From: Firmicutes bacterium UBA6806
GTDB lineage: Bacteria > Bacillota > Clostridia > Peptostreptococcales > Acidaminobacteraceae
Direction: 5' to 3'
Assembly (NCBI GenBank): GCA_002452745.1
Contig: DKFC01000052.1
Location: 62,001 to 126,000, forward strand
DNA length: 64,000 nt
Each line of letters starts with the position of its first letter. Positions within the stretch are counted from its first letter, which is position 1. Position numbers and translations under genes: made by a program. Shown here piece after piece: positions 9,666-18,317 of this stretch. Below the pieces are notes generated by a model. It had not been told where the DNA came from and did no database searches. It worked only from the letters and a program-made list of their open reading frames with translations.

Positions 9666-10721
9666 CTAGTTTGCCAACAAGCCGATTTCAGCTAAAATTT
9701 CTTTATATTCTTCATTTTTTTCAGTGAGGAATTTAGTGAAATCTTCTTGTCCCATGTAAGCATCTGCCCAACCATGTTTAGCGCATTCCGCTTTCCATTC
9801 GTCAGTTGCTACCATTTTAGCAAGTGTATCTTGCCAGAAGTCTACAGCATATTCAGGCATGTTAGGAGCACCAAATAATCCTCTCCAGTTTTCAAATGTT
9901 GCATCAATGCCTTGTTCTTTACAAGTAGGGATTTCAGCTAAAGCACCTTCGCCGACTCTTTCTGAGCCAGTGTGAGCAAGTGCTCTTAAGTCACCGCTTT
10001 CAACCAACGCTTGAACATCGCCAAGGCCAGTTGTCAATAAGTCAACATGTCCTCCAAGAATTTGTGCAGTTGCAGTACCATCTTGGAAACTGATGTAGTC
10101 AATGTCTTTTAAGTTAGTCACACCAGCAGCTTTTGCGATGATGAGGAATTGGATGTGGTCCATACTTCCCGCAGATGAGTTTCCACCGATTTTAACGCTT
10201 TTAGGGTCTGCTTTTAACGCTTCCATAACTTCGTTAATTGTTTGGTATTTTGAATCTTTTGGAACAACAAATGCACCGTAATCAGTGATTAATCTTGCAA
10301 GTGGTGTTGTGTTTTCAAAGCTGTATTCACTTGAACCGTTTAAGTTGATTAACAGAATTGGTGGCGAATAAACTGAGATTAACTTTTCTGAACCTTCTTG
10401 TGTTTGCATATATGCGAGATTGACCCCGCCGCCGCCACCTGCATTGTTTGTAACAGGCATTGGTACGTCTACGAGTTTAGTATCTTGTAAGACTTTAGCA
10501 ACCGTTCTGATTGTCAAGTCCCAACCACCACCTGCTCCACTTGGTGCTATAAATTCTAAAGCACCTTTTGGATAATCAGCAGTTTTTGCAACTTCTGCAT
10601 CGCCTCCGTTTGATGCTGCTGGCTCAGAAGCTGCTTGTTTAGAAGCACAACCGGTAAGTGTCATAGCACCTACTAGAGAAAGCGCTAAAACAGATGACCA
10701 TAATTTTTTTCTTAAACTCAT
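9666..10721 (-). CDS. tctC: Tripartite tricarboxylate transporter, substrate-binding lipoprotein
   Basis: About 351 residues of the TctC/Bug family of periplasmic-type carboxylate-binding proteins. The leader MSLRKKLWSSVLALSLVGAM with lipobox LTGC marks it as a lipoprotein, anchored on the outer face of the membrane. The mature part starts YPKGALEFIAPSGAGGGWDLTIR, a family hallmark for the first ligand-binding loop. The later IDYISFQDGTATAQILGGHVD matches the second. AGGAGG is placed 2 bp from one ATG and 8 bp from the next in-frame ATG at 10721, which I prefer. It probably delivers citrate to TctAB. Confidence 0.92.
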   Translation of the reverse strand: MSLRKKLWSSVLALSLVGAMTLTGCASKQAASEPAASNGGDAEVAKTADYPKGALEFIAPSGAGGGWDLTIRTVAKVLQDTKLVDVPMPVTNNAGGGGGVNLAYMQTQEGSEKLISVYSPPILLINLNGSSEYSFENTTPLARLITDYGAFVVPKDSKYQTINEVMEALKADPKSVKIGGNSSAGSMDHIQFLIIAKAAGVTNLKDIDYISFQDGTATAQILGGHVDLLTTGLGDVQALVESGDLRALAHTGSERVGEGALAEIPTCKEQGIDATFENWRGLFGAPNMPEYAVDFWQDTLAKMVATDEWKAECAKHGWADAYMGQEDFTKFLTEKNEEYKEILAEIGLLAN

Positions 10722-10772
10722 TCTCATATCCTCCTATAAATTCATAACCACTCTAAATAAAGTGTTATTATC

Positions 10773-11285
10773 TCATAGCGTTTCCGCTTTTAAGATCAAA
10801 AATTGGATTAGTTCTTCAAGGCTGTGCTCTCTTGACCTTGCACACTCAAAGGCGCGGTTGTCACAAAGATAGCAAAGTCGATCGGAACCACCGTATTCAA
10901 TTCGGGAAAGCGTTCCCAAATGGGTGTAGACATCCAAATCGAAGATCCTTCCCAATGGATGTAATTCTTCAATTTGAACACATAATGATTTAATTGTCCT
11001 TGCATCGGCATCTACTTTAAACAACTGGATATACTCTGGAATAATCGTCCTATCAGACAACACCTCTAACACTGAAACGTATGCGATGTTCTCTCTTTCC
11101 AGTGCACTCTCAACTGTTTCAAGTGCCTCCTTGTACAGCTTTTCAGCCCAAGGAGCTTTTTTTTCTGGCCCGGGGATGTTGCATCTGATGGCAATTATTG
11201 GTTTGCCATATTTATTTATCTGTTCTGAGATTAGGGCCGCCTTGGCATCCCTATAGTTCAGAAGCGCCATCAGATTTTCATTCAT
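10773..11285 (-). CDS. citX: Apo-citrate lyase phosphoribosyl-dephospho-CoA transferase
   Basis: A 170-residue protein that transfers the triphosphoribosyl-dephospho-CoA precursor made by CitG onto a serine of the citrate lyase acyl-carrier subunit. Family motifs are visible: HPLGRIFDLDVY and the cysteine/arginine block RLCYLCDNRAFECARSREHS near the C-terminus. The start overlaps the end of citF by 4 bp, so translation is probably coupled. In many genomes CitX is fused to CitG; here the two are separate genes at opposite ends of the lyase cluster. Confidence 0.92.
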   Translation of the reverse strand: MNENLMALLNYRDAKAALISEQINKYGKPIIAIRCNIPGPEKKAPWAEKLYKEALETVESALERENIAYVSVLEVLSDRTIIPEYIQLFKVDADARTIKSLCVQIEELHPLGRIFDLDVYTHLGTLSRIEYGGSDRLCYLCDNRAFECARSREHSLEELIQFLILKAETL

Positions 11286-12730
11286 GCCTGTTTTCTCTTT
11301 CTGATTTTATCTATAATCGTGCCATCTCTGTACTCAATGACAGCCACCACCTGCTCGTCGAACTCAATTGCCTCAGCTGGACCCACAATTTGTTCAGCCA
11401 TTTCAACCAGTTTCTCTATGCCAACCAGTGGAAGTCCTAATTGAGAGAGTCTTTCCATAATGTCTTGTCTCGCTGGATTCACCGCGATACCTCTTTCGGT
11501 AACCAACACATCCACTGAACTGCCCGGGGTAATCACACTGGTAACTGTATTCTTAACCGTTGCAAGTCTACCTCTGTAAAGTGGTGCGACAATGATTGTG
11601 TTCTTAGCAGATGCAGCTGTATCACAGTGCCCGCCAGATGCGCCCATAATAACCCCATCTGATCCTGTCATGACGTTGACATTAAAGTCCTTGTCAATTT
11701 CAAGAGCACTTAGGATAACATAGTCAAGTCCTGACGCGACACAGCCCATATTTGAAGGGTTTGCATATTCAGAAGCGCTGATTTCATGGTGGTTTTTATT
11801 CTTGGCAACAGATGCTGCTGCAACAAGGTCAAAACTCTGAACGTCAAACAGATGTGAAACATAGCCTTCTTCAAGCAGTTCCACCATCGGCTGAGTGATT
11901 CCACCAAGGGCAAAAGCCGCTTTTATCTCATCTCTTTTCATGGCGTCTTTGAGGTATCTTGTCACTGCAAGTGATGATCCTCCTGAGCCTGTTTGGAATG
12001 AAAATCCATCCTTATACTCTGGCAAAGCCGTCATAACCCTTGCCGCATATTCAGCAATTTTTAGTTCCTTAGGGTTTTTAGTATATCTGGTTGCGCCAGA
12101 AGCGATTCCAGCCGGATCACCGATTTCATCTAGTTTGACAATATAATTAACTTGCTGTTGCCTGATACTTGCTGGCATATTGGGATATTCACAAAGATCA
12201 TCTGTCATTAAAATCACCGTGTCAGCGTACTCAGCGTCCACCATTGCATAGCCCAGTGATCCACAAGTGGTTTGATTGCCATTGCCACTTGCATTGCCCA
12301 TTTCATCGCATCTTGGAACTGCCAAGAACGCCACGTCGATTTTCACTTCACCAGCTTCAATGGCTCTGGCTCTGCCACCGTGACTTCTGATGACAATTGG
12401 TTTTTCCATATTTCCGTCTGAAATAAATTCAGCTAGTTTTCCCCTGAGACCACTTGTGTGGATTTCACTGACCACACCTGATTTAATGTGTTCGATCAGC
12501 GGTTCGTGAACTTTACTCAGCGAACTTGGTATAATAGTAAGTTCCTTGATTCCCAACGCCGCAATGTGTTTGAGAACGAGGTTTGTCGTATAGTCGCCTT
12601 CTCTGAAGTGATGATGAAATGATATAGTCATCCCACTTTTAAGACCTGACTTTCGAATGGCCTCTTCTAATGAACTGACCAGTTTTGATTCTCCATCATA
12701 TTGTTTTATAAGTTTTCCATGCTTTCTCAA
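11282..12730 (-). CDS. citF: Citrate lyase alpha subunit (citrate:acetyl-ACP transferase)
   Basis: A 482-residue alpha subunit, which exchanges citrate for the acetyl group on the acyl carrier protein. Motifs include SGLKSGMTISFHHHFREGDY near the start, TSGLRGKLAEF, FQTGSGGSSLAVTRYLKDAM and GSDGVIMGASGGHCDTA. The start is a TTG at 12730 preceded by GGTGAT, just downstream of the citE stop. The N-terminus is shorter than that of the enterobacterial protein by roughly 25-30 residues. It sits in the order citD-citE-citF-citX typical of lyase operons. Confidence 0.94.
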   Translation of the reverse strand: MRKHGKLIKQYDGESKLVSSLEEAIRKSGLKSGMTISFHHHFREGDYTTNLVLKHIAALGIKELTIIPSSLSKVHEPLIEHIKSGVVSEIHTSGLRGKLAEFISDGNMEKPIVIRSHGGRARAIEAGEVKIDVAFLAVPRCDEMGNASGNGNQTTCGSLGYAMVDAEYADTVILMTDDLCEYPNMPASIRQQQVNYIVKLDEIGDPAGIASGATRYTKNPKELKIAEYAARVMTALPEYKDGFSFQTGSGGSSLAVTRYLKDAMKRDEIKAAFALGGITQPMVELLEEGYVSHLFDVQSFDLVAAASVAKNKNHHEISASEYANPSNMGCVASGLDYVILSALEIDKDFNVNVMTGSDGVIMGASGGHCDTAASAKNTIIVAPLYRGRLATVKNTVTSVITPGSSVDVLVTERGIAVNPARQDIMERLSQLGLPLVGIEKLVEMAEQIVGPAEAIEFDEQVVAVIEYRDGTIIDKIRKRKQA

Positions 12731-12740
12731 TTTATATCAC

Positions 12741-13610
12741 CTACTCACTTGCTTCTGCTAACTGAAGGATTCTCTGCGCTCTTTCTACAATTGGCTTGTC
12801 AATCATCTTGCCTCTGAGAGAGATAACACCCAATCCTTTTGCCTCAGCTTCTTCTATGGCTTTAACGACATCTTTTGCATGTGCTATTTCTTTTTCGGTT
12901 GGTTTGTAAATTTCATGAACAATCGGAATCTGTCTTGGATTGATAACAGATTTGCCATCAAATCCAAGCTGTTTGATTAAGCTCACTTCATTTGCAAATC
13001 CTTCGGAGTCATCTATATCCGAAAAGACCGTATCCAGTGCCGCTATGCCAGCAGCACGTGCAGCATTTAAAAGTTGCGATCTCGCATAGAGAAGTTCAAT
13101 GCCCCCTGGCGATCTCTTTGTCTTTAGGTTTGTCACATAATCCTCTGCACCTAGCGCAATGCCGATTAGTCTGTCCGATGCATGAGCGATTTCATAGGCA
13201 TTCATAATGCCAAGTGCACTCTCCACAGCCGCCATCATCCTCACACTACCTACTGGACGTCCATATTTTTCTTCATTTAAGGCGATAAGGGCCTCTACAT
13301 CTTTAACATCCTGTGCCGTTTCAGTCTTTGGAAGTCTAATGACGTGAATACCACCTGCCACCATTGCTTCTATATCTCTTTCGCCATATGGCGAATCCAA
13401 TCCATTTATCCGTACCACAAGTTCTGTACTGCCGAAGTCAACTTGTTGAAGCGCTTGATATACCAGCATCCTTGCAGTGTCCTTTTCCTTAAGTGAAATG
13501 GCGTCTTCCAGGTCAAACATAATTGAGTCTGCACCGTAAATAACTGCATCTGCCAACATTCCCGGATGGCTTCCCGGTACATATAGCATGGTTCTTCTCA
13601 ATCTACTCAC
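12741..13610 (-). CDS. citE: Citrate lyase beta subunit (citryl-ACP lyase)
   Basis: A 289-residue HpcH/HpaI-fold lyase that splits citryl-ACP into oxaloacetate and acetyl-ACP. The start RLRRTMLYVPGSHPGML, SIMFDLEDAI, ELVVRINGLDSPYG and the metal-binding segment IGIALGAEDY are typical of CitE. The start codon is a GTG at 13610 overlapping the citD stop by 8 bp, so it is likely translated by coupling. The context with citC, D, F, G and X removes the usual doubt between CitE and malyl-CoA lyase-like proteins. Confidence 0.95.
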   Translation of the reverse strand: MSRLRRTMLYVPGSHPGMLADAVIYGADSIMFDLEDAISLKEKDTARMLVYQALQQVDFGSTELVVRINGLDSPYGERDIEAMVAGGIHVIRLPKTETAQDVKDVEALIALNEEKYGRPVGSVRMMAAVESALGIMNAYEIAHASDRLIGIALGAEDYVTNLKTKRSPGGIELLYARSQLLNAARAAGIAALDTVFSDIDDSEGFANEVSLIKQLGFDGKSVINPRQIPIVHEIYKPTEKEIAHAKDVVKAIEEAEAKGLGVISLRGKMIDKPIVERAQRILQLAEASE

Positions 13611-13908
13611 GATGTATCACACTCCAATCAACTGTATGCTCTTGTTCGATGCCTCTCAACACTGCACTTTCAACTCTTGCCTTAATTGTACAGTCCAGTG
13701 CGCCTCTATCGACGGCATTGACACTGACATCTTCCAGCTCGAATTTTTCCAGTACTTCAAGTATAAGCGCCCTGATGTGATTGCCATATTGCTTTTCAAC
13801 AACACTGTTCAGATGCACCTCGTTGCCGCCGAGTGGATTTTTTTCAAGACGAATATTAATATCGCATGAATCCAAAGTCCCCGACGATGCCTCTTTCATA
13901 AGTTTCAT
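13603..13908 (-). CDS. citD: Citrate lyase gamma subunit (acyl carrier protein)
   Basis: A 101-residue acyl carrier protein. The segment SSGTLDSCDINIRL near residue 8 contains the serine (residue 14) that carries the phosphoribosyl-dephospho-CoA prosthetic group, attached by CitX and acetylated by CitC. The rest matches the family (NDVT-like beta strands and DRGALDCTIKARVESAVLRG). A strong AGGAGG site precedes the ATG. The 3-prime end overlaps citE by 8 bp. Confidence 0.95.
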   Translation of the reverse strand: MKLMKEASSGTLDSCDINIRLEKNPLGGNEVHLNSVVEKQYGNHIRALILEVLEKFELEDVSVNAVDRGALDCTIKARVESAVLRGIEQEHTVDWSVIHRE

Positions 13909-13917
13909 TTTTGCCTC

Positions 13918-14958
13918 CTAATGTCTGGAAACCGATGTTTTCAGTTTCTCAATCACTTTCTTGCCTTGAACGGTTTTAAAGTAATCATATGTGGTTTGAG
14001 GGACGAGTTTTTTCACTTCCCTCATGTTTCCCTTTCCAAGAAGACGTCTGACTCTGGAGGCGCTTATGGCCTCCGAATCAGATTCTTTTCGGGGGATTTC
14101 TATTATCTCAACGCCGTATTCCGGCAAGATTCGCTTCATCTGTCCATTGTAGAGATTCGTAGTCTCACAGTAAGGTTCTGTTCCAACGAACCTCTTAGTG
14201 ATTCCCAAACTTTTCACAAAGTATCTTCCAAATATCTTCAAATCCAATTCTGTTTGGATTAACGTCGCCTCTTCTGGTTTTTTTAAGAAGTAGGTAGGAA
14301 ATGTAGCATCTGAGATGATGTAGTCACTTCCCTTGATGACATAGACATTCTCTAAATGCGATGTTCCCGCTACAATCAGCTTGTAGCGGTCATCGCTTGG
14401 AAAAGTTGTGTGTTCTGAATCTACAACGAATATATATAGGAATTCACAGTTTGACGCCGCATATTCAATGAGGTACTGATGCCCTAAAGTAAATGGATTG
14501 CCATTCATGACAATCGCACCGATATCTGTATGCGTGGTCTTAAATGATTTTAAGTAATTGGCATAACTGCTGATGCCATTTGGCTTTCGCTCAAGTAATG
14601 TAACCGTTTCACCAACTTGCTCTATGATGAAAAATCCAAGATGTTCAAAAGATTTTGCACTTTCTGATTTCGTGTAAATGAAGAGATTTCCATAGCCTTC
14701 TTCATAAAGACTATTCATCAGTTCATTCATGAGTTCCCCAAGTGCATTTGTTCCCTTTGCCTCTTCGGAGATAGCAACACTTCTAATTGTATTTCCAAGT
14801 GTTGAAGCTGTACCCACAAGACGATTTTCATGAAAAATCGCATAGGTATGAGTGACCGCTGAATCCAATCTGATGTTGTTTTTTTCGAGAAGAGACAAAA
14901 TCAATTGCCAATCGTCGTCGCCTTCGTATACACGTTTCACAAATGTGGTTTCAATCAT
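13918..14958 (-). CDS. citC: Citrate lyase ligase (acetate:ACP ligase)
   Basis: A 346-residue enzyme that uses ATP and acetate to acetylate the prosthetic group of CitD, switching the lyase on. Residues 1-130 look like a GNAT-type domain. The C-terminal two-thirds is a nucleotidyltransferase-like domain with IVMNGNPFTLGHQYLIEYAA and SASRVRRLLGKGN. The AAAGGG site precedes the ATG at 14958. It is the first gene after the internal promoter and hairpin at 14984-15165, and is followed by citD after 9 bp. Confidence 0.93.
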   Translation of the reverse strand: MIETTFVKRVYEGDDDWQLILSLLEKNNIRLDSAVTHTYAIFHENRLVGTASTLGNTIRSVAISEEAKGTNALGELMNELMNSLYEEGYGNLFIYTKSESAKSFEHLGFFIIEQVGETVTLLERKPNGISSYANYLKSFKTTHTDIGAIVMNGNPFTLGHQYLIEYAASNCEFLYIFVVDSEHTTFPSDDRYKLIVAGTSHLENVYVIKGSDYIISDATFPTYFLKKPEEATLIQTELDLKIFGRYFVKSLGITKRFVGTEPYCETTNLYNGQMKRILPEYGVEIIEIPRKESDSEAISASRVRRLLGKGNMREVKKLVPQTTYDYFKTVQGKKVIEKLKTSVSRH

Positions 14959-14983
14959 GAAAACACCCTTTCAAATCTAAAAA

Positions 14984-15025
14984 CAAAAAAAGCCAGTACA
15001 TAAAATCTTTTGATTTTACATACTG
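14984..15025 (-). terminator. Hairpin with U-tract in the citC leader
   Basis: The arms 14994-15007 and 15012-15025 pair as CAGTA/TACTG and TAAAATC/GATTTTA with a symmetric CA/CA internal loop and a TTTT loop. On the minus strand the stem is followed by TTTTTTTGTTTTT. It lies 26 bp before the citC start and downstream of both citG and the promoter at 15137-15165. It could end citG transcripts or act as an attenuator for citCDEFX-tct. Confidence 0.65.
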
Positions 15026-15072
15026 ACCTTCATAGCTTTATACTAATCCTTGTCCGTACTATTCACTTTTAA

Positions 15073-15096
15073 ATATTAAACAGACGTTCCATGAAA
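15073..15096 (-). promoter_or_regulatory. Small hairpin upstream of the citC leader terminator
   Basis: CAGACGTT and AATGTCTG can form an 8-bp stem (one G-T pair) around an 8-base loop, between the promoter at 15137-15165 and the terminator hairpin. It may be part of the leader fold. I see no known riboswitch consensus here. Confidence 0.3.
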
Positions 15097-15136
15097 AATG
15101 TCTGCTCCGCATCACTTTCCATCTGAACACATGTAC

Positions 15137-15165
15137 ATTGTAAATTATTCTTAAACAAATTGCAA
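15137..15165 (-). promoter_or_regulatory. Predicted sigma-A promoter for citC onward
   Basis: On the minus strand TTGCAA (15165-15160) and TACAAT (15142-15137) are separated by exactly 17 bp. The start would be near 15130, giving a leader of about 170 nt before citC. It lies just after the citG stop codon. Confidence 0.55.
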
Positions 15166-15175
15166 TATTTTTTTA

Positions 15176-16111
15176 TTATTTCTCAAAAAATTTATTTTCA
15201 ATCAGGTGTAAGAACACGGTGGCTGCCATGAGATCAGCGCATCCGCCATGACTGATATTTTCTCTGATGCACCACGCATCATAGTTGATGACCATCTTCT
15301 TTCCCTCATCACATTCCATTCCGCCAGTACTCAAGATGGAATGCGCCTTCGCCTGACTCTCTTCAAGTGTTCTTCTATCACGTCGCCCCATGACATTGGA
15401 ATCCTCCACATGCGCCATAAAAGAGAGCAGTGTCTGTACCATGGCATCATTTAACGAGAGTCCCTGATTGAGACTTCTTTTTAAAGCGGGAAGTCCGAAT
15501 TTAAAAATGGATTCATAGCCAGAGGCGGCTTCCCCTCTCGCACCTGTAAGTCCAAGTGAAAGATATTGTTTTTCCCCATAAGTGTGAGGTTCTTTTAGCG
15601 CCTTAAAAAAGGAAGCCATCTCTGGGATCATATAGGATTGAATCCTATTTCTCAGTTGAAATAAGAAAGTTCCCGAATCTGTAAACAGTTTATCATTTTG
15701 CCCTTCAATCCTTGAATTTAAAAGTAACAATTCCATAGATGCCCCTGTGATTAAACCAAATGAAAAAATGGCCCCTTTATGGGTGTTGATTCCCTTTGTC
15801 ACTTCAAGCATCATCTGTTCCGCCCGTTGTCCATGATATTTAAGCATCTCAAATATCAAATTGGCCTCTTTGAAATCCACGCCTCCCCTTTCATAAGTCT
15901 TTTCAATGGATTCGGTGATAGCCCCAAAATACTGTCCCAATTTGACCCCACTATCCACAAATGTATAAAAATCCATATCTGTATGTGCGCCGCAATTCAT
16001 CCGATCCACAAGTCCCGGTTTAATCGTTGCGGAAACCTCGTATAGAAGTGCCCTAACGGCAAGTTCTCTTAAAGTCTCTGAAAGTTCTCTCGTTTTATAG
16101 CCACTGCCCAT
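15176..16111 (-). CDS. citG: Triphosphoribosyl-dephospho-CoA synthase
   Basis: A 311-residue enzyme making the citrate lyase cofactor precursor from ATP and dephospho-CoA. Family motifs: ALLYEVSATIKPGLVDRMNCGAHTDMDFYTFVDS, here split by position as VSATIKPGLVDR near residue 25, then GINTHKGAIFSFG near residue 130, GARGEAASGYESI near 215 and HGGCADLMAATVFL at the C-terminus. It is the first gene of the citrate module, with its own promoter (16156-16183), and is separated from citC by 217 bp containing a promoter and hairpin. Confidence 0.93.
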   Translation of the reverse strand: MGSGYKTRELSETLRELAVRALLYEVSATIKPGLVDRMNCGAHTDMDFYTFVDSGVKLGQYFGAITESIEKTYERGGVDFKEANLIFEMLKYHGQRAEQMMLEVTKGINTHKGAIFSFGLITGASMELLLLNSRIEGQNDKLFTDSGTFLFQLRNRIQSYMIPEMASFFKALKEPHTYGEKQYLSLGLTGARGEAASGYESIFKFGLPALKRSLNQGLSLNDAMVQTLLSFMAHVEDSNVMGRRDRRTLEESQAKAHSILSTGGMECDEGKKMVINYDAWCIRENISHGGCADLMAATVFLHLIENKFFEK

Positions 16112-16155
16112 TTCTCACTTACACCTTTCCAATTCTAACAATGTTTTGTCAACTT

Positions 16156-16183
16156 ATTATAGCTTTTCCAGCAAAAATAGCAA
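16156..16183 (-). promoter_or_regulatory. Predicted promoter for citG
   Basis: TTGCTA (16183-16178), 16-bp spacer and a perfect TATAAT (16161-16156) on the minus strand, about 45 bp before the citG start. It is back to back with the promoter at 16194-16222. Confidence 0.5.
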
Positions 16184-16193
16184 GTTAGTCCTA

Positions 16194-16222
16194 TTGAATA
16201 TGTAAACCTTTTTCAGTAAAAT
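16194..16222 (+). promoter_or_regulatory. Predicted promoter for the riboswitch transcript
   Basis: TTGAAT (16194-16199), 17-bp spacer, TAAAAT (16217-16222). It precedes the c-di-GMP aptamer by about 30 bp, so the aptamer would sit close to the 5-prime end of the RNA. Confidence 0.5.
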
Positions 16223-16251
16223 AGATTGAGTCCATCTTTCTAAGGAAAGAT

Positions 16252-16327
16252 AAAGGCAAAATTGGTGAAAATCAATGACGCAAAGTTATGGGTCTAAGGC
16301 CAAAAAGGTTATGATTGCCAGACCGCC
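16252..16327 (+). ncRNA. Cyclic di-GMP-I (GEMM) riboswitch aptamer
   Basis: The stretch carries the conserved GEMM-I core in order: GGCAAA, a short hairpin around GTGAAAA, GACGCAAAG, GGGTCTAAGG, a second variable hairpin, ATTGCCA and the 3-prime GACCGCC. This matches the c-di-GMP-I aptamer consensus. A further hairpin with arms ATCTTTC and GAAAGAT precedes it at 16233-16250. No intrinsic terminator is seen between aptamer and the downstream ORF, so control of translation (the GGAGG site at 16342) is more likely than attenuation. Confidence 0.85.
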
Positions 16328-16351
16328 GTTTCGAAGTTTATGGAGGCTATT

Positions 16352-16591
16352 ATGAATCAACAAAAGTTTCAGCAAGCCGTACAATTGGTTAGCTCCCACA
16401 GGGGAACACATACTAAATGCAATCTATCGGCAAGAGATTTAAAAAATATGGTAGAGCACGCAGAATTGGGAAATGAAATGGCATTTATTTACTTAGTGGA
16501 GTGGTATTTTTCGTTTAAACAGTCTGCCAGTATTTCGACTGCGTATGAATCAAGACTGTTTGAATCACTGACACCTTATTTTAAAAACTAA
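16352..16591 (+). CDS. Small orphan protein under c-di-GMP riboswitch control
   Basis: A 79-residue protein starting MNQQKFQQAVQLVSSHRGTH, behind GGAGG with 7-bp spacing. An upstream in-frame ATG at 16340 overlaps the ribosome-binding site and was not chosen. No signal peptide or membrane segment is visible; the sequence is polar and probably helical, with aromatic residues in FIYLVEWYFSFKQS. I recognise no family. The aptamer upstream predicts that its synthesis follows c-di-GMP, and a GGDEF cyclase gene is its convergent neighbour. A role in motility, attachment or c-di-GMP output is only a guess. Confidence 0.7.
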   Translation: MNQQKFQQAVQLVSSHRGTHTKCNLSARDLKNMVEHAELGNEMAFIYLVEWYFSFKQSASISTAYESRLFESLTPYFKN

Positions 16592-16626
16592 CTAATTGTA
16601 CAAATTCAGCATTAGGGCTAAAATTT

Positions 16627-16655
16627 AACTACTCCAAAGGGAGTAGTTATTTTTC
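16627..16655. terminator. Bidirectional terminator between the orphan gene and the cyclase
   Basis: AACTACTCC (16627-16635) pairs with GGAGTAGTT (16640-16648), followed by ATTTTT on the plus strand. The flanks are A/T-rich on both sides, and the two genes converge here. Confidence 0.65.
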
Positions 16656-16661
16656 ATTTCT

Positions 16662-18257
16662 CTACCGAATGACACTTAGTGATTTTCTCTTTTCCTTTTT
16701 CTCCTGATACATCTTTTCATCTGCTCGGTTTATGAGTTCTTCAACTTCGATTGCATCACTGCTGTCATACTGTGCAATTCCGTGACTGACACTGATGATA
16801 TACGGCCTGTTCTCCTCCTTATTAATCGCATCAAACTGTTCTAAAATTCTAGCCCAGATTTCTTCGGAAGTGACTTCATCTGACCCAACAAATACGACTA
16901 AGAACTCGTCTCCGCCAAGCCTCACGATAAAATCCTGCTTGCGAATTGCTTTCTTGATACAATCCACAACACTTAAAATAAGCTCATCTCCACTTTTATG
17001 TCCCAAAGCATCGTTAACCTGTTTGAGTCCATCTATATCAATAAAACATAATCCTGCAACCAGTTGCCTTCGCTCGTCTTTTGACAGCATAGATGACATG
17101 AGATCAAATCCAGCTCTTCTATTGTACACATGTGTGAGTGGATCGTATTCAGAATAGTATTTTATTTGCGAGTAGGTCTTCCGATTGATGAAAACCAGAT
17201 ACCCTATAAAAAGTGAAATCAAGGCAATTGCCACAAAGTAGAGGACATTCCTCACCAAGACCTTTGCCAGAATTTCTCTAAACTTTGGATTAAAATCAGA
17301 ATACGAGGTACTCGTCGGTGCAATTCTCGATACAATATACCACTTGCCATCTCCGAAGAGCATCTTTTCAATATCCACATCACTCTGGGTTAAGGTAAAC
17401 TTGTGATGCAAGCGCACGGGGCTGTAGGTGAATAAACCATTCTCTGTGAATATCTGTCCCTCGTCAAGTTCAACTGATTTCCACTCCGTCTCATATTCAT
17501 TTGGAAAACTTTCGTGCATCCGTTCTTCAAACATGAATCCCCATTGTTTTTCTGGGTCATCACATGAAAGCCAATAGCCTGATGAATTTAAAAGCATCAT
17601 TTCGCCATAGCTATTTTGAGCTAGTTTTTCGAACTCTTCAAGCAATCGATCCGCTAAATAATTAAGGATGATGACACCTCTCAGTGTGCCTTCCTCATCA
17701 TATACAGGTGTTGAAAATCGTATCATTGCCTTATAGGGATACTCGATCTCCCCTCGCTCCACGTTCAAATCAAATGAGGAAACGTAGACGTTATCGCGCT
17801 CTAGCTTTATCGTCTCCACAAAGAAAATTTGATCTGATTTATCTTCTAATTCCGCCTCAGAGGCGATTCTGCCATCGCCTCCATTGTAAAGGACTTTTAG
17901 CTTTTCCTTACCACTTGCATCTATGTATCTAATTTTATCGTAGACATTTTTATGTAGAGAGAATTCCAGCCAGTTTCGACCAATTTCCTGAGTCTCTTCT
18001 TCAAAAATAACCCGATCGCCATATGCATGCGTCAAATAATATAAGTCCGCCAGCACCATGTCCAGTTCTTTACCTATAAAATCATCTTCCAGTTTTACGA
18101 TTTTTACTTCATTTGCTTCTATATCTGTCTGCTTGATATCCAATATCTTCATTTCCAGAGCCATCAATCCGATAAATGAAATGAGGAAAATAGTGAAATA
18201 TGTAATGAGTATATTTATAGCTAATCTGGGAAAATGGGCTTTTATTTTTTCCTTCAT
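16662..18257 (-). CDS. Membrane diguanylate cyclase with dCACHE sensor and GGDEF domain
   Basis: A 531-residue enzyme making c-di-GMP from two GTP. Membrane helices at about residues 15-35 and 335-355 enclose a dCACHE-like sensor (IRYIDASGKEKLKVLYNGGD, YPYKAMIRFSTPVYDEEG). The C-terminal domain has DPLTHVYNRRAGFDL, the active motif RLGGDEFLVVF, and the inhibitory I-site RKQD five residues before GGDEF. Both catalysis and product feedback should therefore work. It is convergent with the riboswitch-controlled gene, suggesting a local c-di-GMP link, although the nucleotide is diffusible. The sensor ligand is unknown. Confidence 0.93.
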   Translation of the reverse strand: MKEKIKAHFPRLAINILITYFTIFLISFIGLMALEMKILDIKQTDIEANEVKIVKLEDDFIGKELDMVLADLYYLTHAYGDRVIFEEETQEIGRNWLEFSLHKNVYDKIRYIDASGKEKLKVLYNGGDGRIASEAELEDKSDQIFFVETIKLERDNVYVSSFDLNVERGEIEYPYKAMIRFSTPVYDEEGTLRGVIILNYLADRLLEEFEKLAQNSYGEMMLLNSSGYWLSCDDPEKQWGFMFEERMHESFPNEYETEWKSVELDEGQIFTENGLFTYSPVRLHHKFTLTQSDVDIEKMLFGDGKWYIVSRIAPTSTSYSDFNPKFREILAKVLVRNVLYFVAIALISLFIGYLVFINRKTYSQIKYYSEYDPLTHVYNRRAGFDLMSSMLSKDERRQLVAGLCFIDIDGLKQVNDALGHKSGDELILSVVDCIKKAIRKQDFIVRLGGDEFLVVFVGSDEVTSEEIWARILEQFDAINKEENRPYIISVSHGIAQYDSSDAIEVEELINRADEKMYQEKKEKRKSLSVIR

Positions 18258-18317
18258 GTTTAGCCTCCCCTAAATACTCTATATTTGTACCCATTTCCCC
18301 CTTGTTCTCTACATGTT

